From positions 248,001 through 312,000 of the forward strand of contig JAJEKV010000328.1 in the NCBI GenBank assembly GCA_021234155.1: a DNA stretch of 64,000 bases, given 5' to 3'. Made by a program: the position numbers and the translations under genes. Positions 24,536 through 33,831 of this stretch are shown piece by piece. The stretch is from Isoetes taiwanensis. Lineage: Eukaryota > Streptophyta > Lycopodiopsida > Isoetales > Isoetaceae. The first letter of the stretch is position 1. Each line of letters begins with the position of its first letter. Below the pieces are notes generated by a model that saw nothing but the letters and a program-made list of their open reading frames with translations, searched no databases and had not been told where the DNA came from.

Positions 24536-24762
24536 ATTGCAAGTAAACACAATCCAATTGCAAGTAAACACAATCCAATTGCAAGTTAAAAACAACAAGA
24601 TCATATATTGCAAGTTATCCAATTGCAAGTGAACTCATACAATCCAATTGCAAGTAAACACAATCCAATTGCAAGTTAAAACTGTAGATCATATATTGCA
24701 AGTTATCCAATTGCAAGTAAACACAATCCAATTGCAAGTTAAAACTGTAGATCATATATTAA
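24536..24762. repeat. 21-22 bp tandem repeat AATTGCAAGTAAACACAATCC with higher-order structure
   Basis: The 21-22 bp unit occurs about eight times and alternates with a second block, GATCATATATTGCAAGTTATCC. The two blocks together repeat with a period of about 90 bp. No coding content. Confidence 0.85.
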
Positions 24763-24922
24763 ATGGTGCTAAAGGGTTTACAAAAATAACCAAAATGTAC
24801 AGCTCCATTTCACAGAAATGAGCATGTCATAGCAGCACTGTTAAGTAGTTATAACTTAAAGTTTGAAAACCATAGAAAACCACCTACATTTGAAAATTGG
24901 TGGTTTTCTTTCATAAAACCAT

Positions 24923-25560
24923 TCACTTCTTTTCCACCATTTTGTCCTGGCAATACTTTGCCAAGGTAATATCAGGGTTCACTTCTTCAGAACTGCTACT
25001 TCCTGAATCATACTGCTCAGCCAAATCTCCAAGTGCTGGTGACTTCAAAGACTTCCTCAAAAAACGCTTTGTCCCGAGGTTGAAGACTCGATGCTCAAGA
25101 CTCGAGGTTCAAAGAAGAAGATTATTCACATTTTCTGCATTGCATTGTAGCAGAAATCAGTAAGGAATGAAACAAATAAGTTAAGCATACAAACATTTCA
25201 TAAATAAATAAGTTATGTTACCTGTTGAACCTATTTTCTTCTTCTCAGGAGTGGTAACATCACCTTTCAGCAGGTTGTCATTCAACCTTGGTGATTTCCT
25301 TGTGCTTTTGAGAGGGCTGACATGAGCAAATTTCACTGGACTTAACTTGTCCACATCAATAAAACCTGCAAAATATTTCTACAAGCTATAGTACATGAAA
25401 ACTTTTAAAACAAATAAAAATAGAGTCAAAGTCATTACCTTTTTTCAAGTTTGAGCTTCTTCACGATCCGGTCTTCTTCTTTGCAACTCTTTCTCGCAAT
25501 GAAGTCGAGGGAGGCGGCAGTGGCGTGGTACGAGAAGTGCTGCTATCATCTTCTTCTTTA
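24923..25560 (-). pseudogene. 3' part of a minus-strand gene fragment with a Ser-rich, basic tail
   Basis: Read on the minus strand, a last-exon-like stretch ends at the TGA 24923-24925. It contains TKRFLRKSLKSPALGDLAEQ, then an acidic Ser run (SGSSSSEE), then DITLAKYCQDKMVEKK. Upstream, 25222-25365 is a clean 144-bp internal exon between TTTTGCAG/G and ACAG/GTAACA. It encodes FIDVDKLSPVKFAHVSPLKS and more basic, Ser/Pro-rich sequence. A third piece (25439 to about 25560) ends at AAAAAG/GTAATG and reads IARKSCKEEDRIVKKLKLEK. Frame does not carry cleanly across the junctions I tried, so it appears broken. Family unknown. It lies inside the Helitron, convergent with the plus-strand fragments. 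Confidence 0.45.
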
Positions 25561-26099
25561 CCTCTTTTTGGTCCTCAAGACCTTGTTTTTCTTGTCTTCC
25601 TTGTTACTTTCGATTGTCACTATCATTCTCATTTTTGAAGGTCACTTTCAACAGATGGTATTCTTTATATACCAATTCTTGCAATATGTCACTCGAACCT
25701 CTTCATGATGTAGGTAGGATGTTGCAATGCATACAAATTCAAAAACAAAGCAGAAAAGCAAAAACATGGTATTTGTGACCACATGTTAATTTGACATGCA
25801 ATTCATAATCTTTGCGAACAAAAGGCCACATGCTTCACATGCATCCTTATTATCCAAGAAAGGCATGTCATAGGAACCCATACCTAGGTGCATCCGATTT
25901 TTGTTGGACTCAGACCAGAAAAAGCAACATGTTTGCATTTGGCATGCCAAATCTTCATATGCTTTTCAATAGCATCAACTTCTTCTTTGAGTTCGATGAT
26001 GTCGGCCCTTCAAATTCTTCAATCCATTTTATCCAACTTATTTATGGTGCCGCCAATGTGTCTCGCCACATTTCCTCTTGTGCTTTAAGCCTTTGAATA

Positions 26100-27196
26100 G
26101 CTTCTTCAAAATCGGGCGCAATCTGTTTCTAAAGCCTCTCTCGTCCTTCACTTTTTTTCAGATATCCGCTCTTCTATTGCGATAGATTGAAAGTAACATT
26201 TGAGTGAGAGCACCCTCCTTCCTCAAATAATCTTCTTCTTTCATCAAAATATCGTTTTTTTTTCAGCTTTTCATAGCGACAAGCCTCTTAAGCTGATTGA
26301 GTATGGCATTGTTGTTGTTGCCGTAGCTATTACCCTCTTGCTTGACCCGACAACCTGGCCGCCAGAGTCCTAAAAGCATCAGCAAAGAAAGGATGCCCAG
26401 GTTGATAGCATATATTCCTCAGATTTGCGGTACCGCCGAGGGGAATTAGCCTGTGCAAAAGCTCTAGCAAAGGTGACTCTAACTTCATTGTTAGTGAGCT
26501 TGATTTTTGGTAAATCCTTCCAAGAAGGTCGTTCACTGGTTTCATAGGCGGTCTAATAAATTTCAGGTTAATCTTCCCTTTCCGAAAGTGGCATCTTCCA
26601 AACTCAAGAAAATCGGCCTCTCAGAACATCTTTTGCCTTAATTTCTTTGGGCTTTTTCCCTTTGTTAGAAAGAGTTGGGTTAACATGGAATTCATATTCC
26701 GTTCTCGCCATCAAGATGTCCCGCAAGCAAAAAAAAGGTCGAACTTCATAGGCCAAAGGGAAATTTGAGAGCTTCACAAAAGAAAAGGACAAGAACCTCG
26801 CTTTAATTGAGCGCCATCACAACTGTTCTTGCTTGATGAATTCGAAAAACAGAGAATAGGAGAAGCTTGATCGACCGAATAGATTTGAAGCGAGGATGGC
26901 AATGATGCATTCGAAATTATGAAAAAACAGGGGATGGCTCGAAGAAAATTCGCGCTCAAAAATCGATGACGAATGATGAAGGGTGTACCCTTCACCATAA
27001 TGACGAACGGCCCTGCCCTTCGCCTGACAGTCGCGATTAAAGGTGCTGATCGGGTGCTGATCGTACCAAAAAATGGGTATGTCAAGCATAAAAACACCAT
27101 CAATATGGCATTTAAATTTTCATGTTGATGCACTTGTTCACATTTGCTTTGCTTTGCACACTTGAAGAGGCCTTGGGAGTAAGTTGGACACCTCAA
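26100..27196 (-). pseudogene. Upstream coding-like part of the minus-strand Helitron fragment
   Basis: Several minus-strand open segments follow one another with frameshifts. 26817-27089 includes FHNFECIIAILASNLFGRSS. 26604-26792 reads through VRPFFCLRDILMARTEYEFH. 26330-26545 includes RLIPLGGTANLRNICYQPGH and RTLAARLSGQARG. These are followed by a charged, coiled-coil-like stretch (KEEDYLRKEGALTQML, then many Arg/Lys/Glu residues) toward 26100. Together with 24923-25560 this may be one captured gene 2-3 kb long. I recognise no family. Possible readings are a host gene with a coiled coil or a structural protein of another mobile element. Confidence 0.35.
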
Positions 27197-27528
27197 GTGA
27201 AGATTGTTGTCACCTGCTTATGATGCAGAGTCTGCTGTCATCAAAGAACATATGCATTTTTACCAAACATAGAAGTTTTTGAGCTCCACACCATACCTCT
27301 TATATACACATAAAGCAATTAAGCTTATCTTTACTTTTCAAAATTTTTAACAAGAACTAACGCGAAGCTTTGATTTCCCAACGTATATGAAAATCAAACC
27401 TATAGGTTTTAACTTTGCAACAAATCTTCTACGATAAGAAAATGCTATAGCTTAGCAACATTGAGCTTGGTTTGCTTTTGGTATTTAATTCTCAAATTTA
27501 AGCTCGACAAAAAGCCCCTCGACAAAAA

Positions 27529-27556
27529 GCCCAGCAATGCTGGGCACTTTTTCTAG
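27529..27556 (+). other. Helitron 3' end: hairpin plus CTAG
   Basis: The perfect inverted repeat GCCCAGC/GCTGGGC with a three-base loop is followed by ACTTTTT and CTAG, then the host T. This is the canonical Helitron 3' terminus where rolling-circle transfer stops. Confidence 0.92.
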
Positions 27557-27672
27557 TAATAATAGATACAAATTTGCGATTACGTCATGCATCAATCAAT
27601 TAAATTTTCTTTCAAAGAAGCAAGCATTACAAAAATATTGTTAACTAGTCATATAGACTTAGAAGAATGGGA
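27557..27672 (+). repeat. R1 copy 1, right part (after the Helitron)
   Basis: Resumes the R1 sequence interrupted at 17232. It aligns with 31329-31452 through ATGTCATGCATCAATCAATT-like and AAGCAAGCATTACAA blocks and diverges after AGAAGAATGG. Confidence 0.85.
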
Positions 27673-27942
27673 AGTATGATTCTCTTAAAATAATAGAATA
27701 GTGTTTGCATTCATAAAATGGTTCTTCTCCTTTTAAAAGATATCAACATTTGTCTATAAAGTTTGAAAATATTTTATACAGATTTTCAAATCAAGTATGC
27801 TTTAAAGAATATTTTATTATATGGCTATGCCTTCCGTATCCACAGGTGCTTCAGTAGAAAGGTCGTACAAAACTTGTGGGTGACTTGGAAGGTTTCTTTA
27901 CACATTTTCATACATATGCCAAGGAGTTAGAGCTTTGAGTTA
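27673..27942. other. AT-rich DNA, no gene recognised
   Basis: AT-rich DNA between two R1-related segments. Nothing was recognised. Confidence 0.5.
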
Positions 27943-28500
27943 AAACTATAATCGTTATCAAATAATTAAATTGCTTTTCAAAACTCTGCAATTTTCTCCG
28001 TGGACGTTAAAAAAACTATTCTATTCTATATTTTCAAATTAAGTTTTACTGGAATCTATTTAGAATTAGGCATATCAAGAATATAAGAATTTCAATTTAA
28101 CATTTGACAATCTTGACAATTTTAAATGAAATCTAATACTTTGATAAGTTTAAAATTATTACGAGAATTTCATAATTTATAAACTTTTAAACTTTTAAAA
28201 ATACTTTAAGAAAAAGTTTTAGGTCGAAATTAATTAAACGATAAAGTTAACTATTGAATAATTTATTATTGATCTCATAAATATATAGAAAATAAATCAA
28301 TAATAAATATTCAATTTCTTTTATTAAAACATAAATATAATTATTTAATCAATTTCTTAGATGTTAAAGTGAAAATTAGTTTAAAAAGCAATTTTATACT
28401 TTAATAACCATTGTACTTCTAATTTGAAGATAAATTGAACAAATTATTAAAATCAATAAGAGTTAAAAATACATATAATCTTATCATAACTATTTTTTAA
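27943..28500 (+). repeat. R1-related segment, copy 2 (partial)
   Basis: GAGTTAAAACTATAATCGTTATCAA and the following blocks (TTGCTTTTCAAA, CTATTTAGAATTAGG, GATAAGTTTAAAATTATT) correspond to the middle of R1 at about 16090-16640, with internal differences. The flanking R1 ends are missing. Confidence 0.7.
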
Positions 28501-28815
28501 GCAGTGGGTTAGACGTGATTATCAGCTCCATGTCCAAATTCCTCCAATAATTGTTGTAGTCAGAAATTAATTATAACTGAGAATTACAGTAAAAAAATAG
28601 GTGTTTTATAAAAATAGTTCCATATCCCACTGCCATCCATTCTCAGCAGTCAAACCTCTCTTATAATTGATCCCTTATAAAGACGAAAGAAGAAGGGGGA
28701 AGAACATAATCAAGTCATTGAGATGAAATGAATGCTCTATTGCTTAGTTTGATTCATGTCTGCAGATTTGATCCTTCTAATATTTTTGATAGATTCATAA
28801 CAATATTGGGGGAAA

Positions 28816-28833
28816 TTCTAGAATATTCTTGAA
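28816..28833. promoter_or_regulatory. Four-unit heat-shock element
   Basis: The sequence TTCTAGAATATTCTTGAA contains four alternating TTC/GAA pentamer cores at the exact 5-bp spacing of the heat-shock factor (HSF) binding site. It lies about 150 bp before a TATA-like box and about 420 bp before the start codon at 29251. Whether HSF uses it is not known. Confidence 0.55.
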
Positions 28834-28844
28834 CGTTGTCAATT

Positions 28845-28918
28845 TTTTTGTCTTTCTAAGTCCACACAGAAGAGTTTTTTGTCTTTTTTTTGTCTTTCCG
28901 AGTCCACACGGAAGAGTT
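28845..28918. repeat. Direct duplication (~38 bp)
   Basis: TTTTTTGTCTTTCTAAGTCC followed by ACACAGAAGAGTT is repeated as TTTTTTGTCTTTCCGAGTCC followed by ACACGGAAGAGTT. The two copies are nearly adjacent, between the heat-shock element and the TATA-like box. Confidence 0.85.
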
Positions 28919-28983
28919 CTCTCTTGTGTTTTTGCCATAAACGTGTCATTTTCTGTATGGCAACGTAGTTGCGTCACAAAAAG

Positions 28984-28992
28984 TATATAAAA
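28984..28992 (+). promoter_or_regulatory. TATA-like box
   Basis: TATATAAAA on the plus strand, 258 bp upstream of the ATG at 29251 and downstream of the heat-shock element. AT-rich surroundings make chance matches common, so support is weak. Confidence 0.3.
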
Positions 28993-29192
28993 ATGTTGCT
29001 CACAAATTTTTGTAATGTGTCAAAATTATAAAAGGCATTTCAAAAGTAATATTTCAAAGTATTATCCTGATGGGTCTTGTCCCATGTTGGCGAAACATCT
29101 ATTTGATGTTATGATTACCTAGAATTTTGGTTCCCTTTCAAACTTTTGGAATCATTTGTGAATGTCCAAGGCTAAGGTTACGTTAGGTCAAC

Positions 29193-29225
29193 GAGAGTGA
29201 ACTTAGGGAGAGTGAACTTAGGGAG
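29193..29225. repeat. 15-bp tandem duplication just before the 122-codon ORF
   Basis: AGAGTGAACTTAGGG occurs twice in a row, about 30-55 bp upstream of the ATG at 29251. Confidence 0.85.
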
Positions 29226-29250
29226 GCCGAGGTCTGCCTTTTTCTTTTAA

Positions 29251-29619
29251 ATGGCCAACTTAGCTGCTTTAGCAGCAGCTTCTATTATGGAGAAGGGGAA
29301 GGCCGAGATGCGAGCTGCTGTAACTCGTATTGCAGATAGGATCCTTTTTGGGATAGCACTTTATGTTGCGGTGCCTAGGATTGGGGAAAATGCCGCCCCT
29401 TGCATGGCGGAGAACGGTTTAAAGAATGGGCTCCAAATCGCCGATGCACAGGCTGCTGAAAGCTTTGAGAAGGGATTTGCACATGCTGGTAAAGGTTTGG
29501 AAAAGGGCCTTGCGCATGCTGGTGAAGGTTTGGCAAAGGGGCTGGCAAAGACTGATGCATCTTTTGAGTTATTCACAGTAAAAAATCTGGTTACCAGCGT
29601 AGCTTCATGGATCAGGTAG
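29251..29619 (+). CDS. Hypothetical 122-residue protein with 11-residue repeats
   Basis: An open frame from ATG to TAG encodes an Ala/Gly/Lys-rich protein. Residues 1-30 are Ala-rich and helical-looking, and residues 31-43 are hydrophobic (ILFGIALYVAVPR). Residues 71-103 consist of three 11-residue repeats: SFEKGFAHAGK, GLEKGLAHAGE, GLAKGLAKTDA. Eleven-residue amphipathic repeats occur in LEA-type stress proteins and some lipid-binding helices; this resemblance is structural only and the consensus differs. GC content is higher than in the flanks, and the frame is intact, unlike almost everything else here. The stop overlaps a possible donor, ATCAG/GTAGGT at about 29616, so this may be only the first exon. 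A heat-shock element and TATA-like box lie upstream. No family is recognised. Confidence 0.45.
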   Translation: MANLAALAAASIMEKGKAEMRAAVTRIADRILFGIALYVAVPRIGENAAPCMAENGLKNGLQIADAQAAESFEKGFAHAGKGLEKGLAHAGEGLAKGLAKTDASFELFTVKNLVTSVASWIR

Positions 29620-30337
29620 GTTATATTTTTTATGTTCATGAGTTTATGTAGTATTTGTAGGAAATGTTTTAATTTATATTTATGTGGATTTATAGGATAG
29701 AAATGGTTTAAAAAGGAGTGATGAAGCTGATTTTGACAATCTTTATATACGTTTAGAAAATATTTAAATAATGATGCTAAGCCATAAATGCCTTGAACAC
29801 TCACAGTCGCACTATGTAAAGAAAACTATATTTCAATGAGTCTGGCACTTTGTGCAATCTTGTCTACATGCACATTTATCCAATTAACCAGTTCTTGTCA
29901 TACCTATTTAACAAAATTCCACTCTACGATGGACAACATAATCGAAGTCAGGCCCTGGATCAATTAATCCCGATCCTCTTAGGTTACTATAATACTTTAT
30001 CCCGGATTTAGTATAATAACATTTATAAAACGGTCAGAAACTAATTGTATCGAGGCCCAACAATCCTCACTCAATTTCGTAACTTTGCTATTCGATTCTT
30101 TTACAGCCCCACACGTGACTATACAAGGTAACAATATATCACTCCCCCCTCCTCTCCCTCCTCCCCCCATGCAGTTCGATTTTCCGTGCGACATAAGGAA
30201 CCAACCATTCACATAAAATGAACCATTCATATAATCTCAGATTTGGTCCATGTCATGGGCATATTTCTCGTTGAAGATGTAAACGTAAAGCCAATGGTCG
30301 TAACTACTGTACTTAATTTGCATATGGGTTGAGTTTA
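29620..30337. other. No gene recognised
   Basis: AT-rich DNA with a C-rich tract (CTCCCCCCTCCTCTCCCTCC) at about 30143. If the preceding ORF is spliced, a second exon could lie here, but none stands out. Confidence 0.45.
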
Positions 30338-31452
30338 TAACCCCTGTAGACCTTTTGACCGTGACCTCATTAATGAGATATTCAACAAAACTTGGACTTA
30401 TTCAGATTTAATAGATAGCACCTCAAAGATGTCATTTTAAGAATATACGTATTGTTTAATTCTTCTTGGTTATTATAATTTTTATAAGTTTTAATTATAT
30501 AAGTTTATATTTGAATTGAAACTATAATGGTTATCAAAGAATAAAATTGCTTTTCAAACTAATTTTCGCTTCTATTGATTTAGAATTAGATATTTCAAAA
30601 ATATAAAACTTTCTATTTTCAGTGATTTAACAAATTTAAAATTTGATAATCATAATAATCTATAAATGAAATCTGATGGTTTTATAAGCGATTGACTTAA
30701 AAATATTATGAGGATTTCATAATTTAAAAAGTTTCACTTTTAAAAGTACTTTAAGAAAAGTTTTGTGTTGAACTTAATAAAGTTATTAGTTCAATAATAA
30801 CTATTGAATAATTTATTAGTGATGAAATAAAATATATTGAATATTAATCAATAATAAACTATTCAATCTTTTGTCTTTTATTAAAACGTAAATGTAATCA
30901 TTTAATCAATTTCAATCTAAAATTTTCTTCCTTAAATAATTTCAATAGATAAAATTTAATTCTAAAGATGAAACTAAAAGTTAGTTTCAAAAATAATTTT
31001 ATACTTTAGTAATCATCATACTTTTAATTTAAAGATAAATTGAACAAATTATTAACATATAACCTTATTATGACATCCTGGAAGCATATCTATTATATTT
31101 GAATAAATCCAAACTTTGTTAAATATATCATATTATTGCTGAATGTTGTATCCGACAGAATTGGTTGTGTTTCACTCCGTGCTCCAATTGGTGATATTGT
31201 TATCAGCAACATCCATCGTGCCATTCTTAGGCAAACTGTGAAAACCGTGAGTATGTTAGAATATAGCTTTTGCGGATTTGGAAATGTTAATCCAAATATG
31301 CACCAATCAGTGTATAGTATAGCCAGATTTATAATAATTGATAAAAAATTGCGACTATGTCATGCATCAATCAATTTAGTTTTCTTTCAAATGAAGCAAG
31401 CATTACAAGAATGTTGTTAACTAATCATATAGATTTAGAAGAATAGAAAGTG
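30338..31452 (+). repeat. Dispersed repeat R1, copy 3, with the Helitron target site unfilled
   Basis: Begins TAACCCCTGTAGACCTTTTG and follows R1 copy 1 almost throughout. At about 31318-31345 it reads AGCCAGATTTATAATAATTG with no insertion, which is the junction occupied by the Helitron in copy 1. Similarity ends near 31452. Confidence 0.85.
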
Positions 31453-31740
31453 GGGATGTGAATTTGATGTTGTTATTGAAAATGCTATGTATGACAAGTA
31501 TAGAAGTAAAAATGATGCACAATTTTGATAGAATTGTTGTAACTGATGTAATATACTTGACCATCATCATTGCAGAATTTGCACAATATATTTGTATTTT
31601 CAAAAGTAATAAAATTTTGTTTTAACCTTATTTCTTAAAGTACAAGATGCACTGTACGATAGCCAAGGTATGGCACGTCCTAAATTGTTATATACACATA
31701 CAAAAACAACATTATTCCTGTGGGCATTCATATCTCTACT

Positions 31741-32299
31741 TCATATGCTTGGGATATTATCAGAGAAGATTTGTGAAAGCATTTGTTTTGGTGGAATACT
31801 GCTAAGCTCTCTATGCCAGCGCGGATAAGTGTGACTAAGCATGTTTTAAGTGATTCCCATGTTTATATGGCCTCTGCCCTTCTAGCTTCTCAAGCAAAAT
31901 TTCAGGTAATAGTTACCATTATCCATAACTTTATTTGGGAAGGGAATGAAGAGCATGTTGTGGTGAAGATTGCATGGTCCAAATGCACTAGGCCAAAATT
32001 TGTTGGTGGCTTAGGTATGATAGACTTCCATTTTCACATGGAAGATCCTTAAGAATATGGTTGATTCACCTGGATTGCAGTTGATAAAGCAGTCGCTTGC
32101 ACATTGTGTTCCTTTTGAGAAACTTCATTAAAACCTCTTCTTCCTTGGGGTCTCTTTTACTAGCTATGCTCCTTTCCTAATGCATCCCTTTTTTTAAAAG
32201 GCTTGTTGGAGTCTTGGGGGACAGTGCAGACTTTATTCATATTAATCATGTTGCATGTCATCATCTGAGTGCTCCTTGTTGGTGGATAACTGTGGAAAA
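31741..32299 (+). mobile_element. LINE fragment (C-terminal part of ORF2)
   Basis: The ORF at 31783-32052 reads LSMPARISVTKHVLSDSHVY, then a spacer, FIWEGNEEHVVVKIAWSKC and KFVGGLGMIDF. This matches the region after the reverse transcriptase in plant L1-type LINEs, which normally runs ...SxAGRxxLxKxVLxSxPxY...FxWxG...W...C.PKxxGGLG. No reverse transcriptase core is present, so it is a severely truncated copy. Downstream reading (HINHVACHHLSAPCWW) continues until the copia element interrupts at 32300. Confidence 0.7.
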
Positions 32300-32790
32300 T
32301 GTGAGAAATAGTTCATGATTGAATTTTTAAGTGCTTAACAAATTAGGGTAAACATATGATTAACCTATATTTACTTTAAAGTATTAAATTCAGAGAGCCA
32401 ATGGTTTTAATCACCAATGGTTGAATTTTTAGAAGTATCGAAGGCAAACATAGAATGGAGATCTCGGTCAAACAATTCCACAACAGGTGGAATCTCAAAA
32501 CAGAAGATCGATCCAAAAGTGACTCCGGTCAGTCAGGATTACAAGATAAAATGCAATGAGGATGATTGACGTTATTGCATTGTAATTTACAGGATTGAAT
32601 CAAGTCTATTTCGCCTTCAGTATTTCATTGAGCAGATCAATTTGTAAGACATGATATTGAGTAAATTGATCAGTATATTAGTTGATTATTTTAAAGGAAA
32701 TATATTCAATGGTTTGAATATGTGAATTTGTGGATTTGGCTAAATGCATATGGTTAAGTCAATTGCCAAGTAAGGTTGATAAGATTTATC
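32300..32790 (+). repeat. 5' LTR, truncated at its 3' end
   Basis: It matches 36624-37116 from TGTGAGAAA through GCCAAGTAAGGTTGATAA and TTATCT. The last ~66 bp present in the 3' LTR (TTGTGTAGTAAAAG to TTCACA) are absent here. Confidence 0.92.
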
Positions 32791-33457
32791 TGCAGATTTA
32801 CTTGAATTGGTGCATAGTGACCTTTGTGGTCCTCTTAACATCAGAAGCATGCAAGGAAGAAAATATTTCATCACATTTATTGATGATCATTCAAGGAGAA
32901 CTAGATGTTTCTTTCTTAGAACAAAAGTCCAAGCATACAAAGCATTTAGGGTTTTTGAGGATGAAGCTCAAAGAGATACAGGAAAAAAGATCAAATGTCT
33001 TAGATCAGATAGAGGTGGAGAATTTGTTAATGATGTATTCAAAAAATATTGCAAAGAACAAGGGATCAAAAGGCAAGTCACTTGCAACCATACCCCACAG
33101 CAAAATGGTGTTGTTGAGAGGAAAAATAGGTCAAGAGTAAGATCAATGCTCAAACATTGTGGACTGCCCAACTACTTGTGGGAGGAGGCTGTAAAAGCAG
33201 TAACTTTGATCCAGAACTTATTGCCATCATCCAGTCTCCAAGTTGGTACATCTGAACAACTATGGAGCCAAAAAGAAATAAGGTATGACTTTCTTAAAGC
33301 CTTTCGTTGTATTGCTTATGCACATGTTCCAAAACAACTAAGAAAGAAATTAGATGACAGATCAATTCTGGGCTTTCTTGTTGGATATGACAAAGGTTAC
33401 AGGATCTTTGATCCAAGAAATAAAAGAATATTGGTAAGCAGAGATGTAAGATTCTGA
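32791..33457 (+). pseudogene. Copia integrase (N-terminally deleted)
   Basis: Integrase cuts and joins retrotransposon cDNA into the genome. The frame enters at the integrase core with LELVHSDLCGPL, followed by FIDDHS, then RSDRGGEF and the catalytic glutamate region PQQNGVVERKNR. The D,D-35-E residues are therefore visible. The later part contains the copia-typical FRCIAYAHVP and FLVGYDKGYRIFDP and ends with SRDVRF at a TGA (33455-33457). The zinc-binding HHCC domain is lost in the deletion that fuses this region to the LTR. Confidence 0.9.
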
Positions 33458-33831
33458 AGAGATACTATACAAAAATAGAGGAGAATTGGACAGTAGATAT
33501 AACCTTTTTTCTAATGATGACGGTAAAAAGATTGCAGCCAGAAACAATGTGGAACCTGATATAGATGATAATAATTGTGAGGATAAAGCACAGCCACAAA
33601 TTAAAGATAATGATGACAGTTTACAGCCACAAACTTCAGCTGAGAATGAGCAGGTTAATGAACATGCTGATGAACAGGAGAATGTTAGAATAATTAAAAA
33701 CAAAAGACGTACAGAAGCTGAGATTTTGAGAGATAACTAAAAGACATAGCAGAAAAAGATTTTGGAAGGTATGATATAAAAAGGCTTCAAAAGAAGAAGA
33801 AGAAGAAGAAATAAATGAAATAAATGAAATA
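33458..33831 (+). pseudogene. Copia linker between integrase and reverse transcriptase
   Basis: An acidic, Asn/Gln/Asp-rich low-complexity stretch (the ORF at 33486-33740 includes AENEQVNEHADEQENVRI) matches the variable linker found in copia polyproteins. It is broken by stops and an AGA/AAG-rich run near 33790. Confidence 0.75.

Larger units (their letters stand above)
17233..27556 (+). mobile_element. Non-autonomous Helitron, 10.3 kb, with gene fragments
   Basis: Helitrons move by a rolling-circle mechanism, insert between A and T, start with TC and end with a short hairpin followed by CTRR. All of this is visible: the left end reads A|TCTATATATAATACTAATGG. The right end has the hairpin GCCCAGCAATGCTGGGC (27529-27545), a 7-base spacer, then CTAG at 27553-27556 followed by T. 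The flanks AGCCAGATTTA and TAATAATAGATA, placed together, match the uninterrupted R1 copy at about 31318-31345 (AGCCAGATTTATAATAATTG). No Rep or helicase motif was found, so movement would need an enzyme supplied in trans. The interior holds CHLD exon-like pieces, other exon-like pieces, a decayed transposase-like ORF and a minus-strand gene fragment. Confidence 0.9.

Noticed and set aside
17233..27556. Autonomous Helitron with Rep/helicase
   Set aside because: No rolling-circle two-His motif or helicase Walker motif was found in any of the translated segments.
32730..33140. 136-codon ORF in the copia 5' region
   Set aside because: It is the alternative-frame shadow of the integrase core, which has all catalytic motifs in the other frame.
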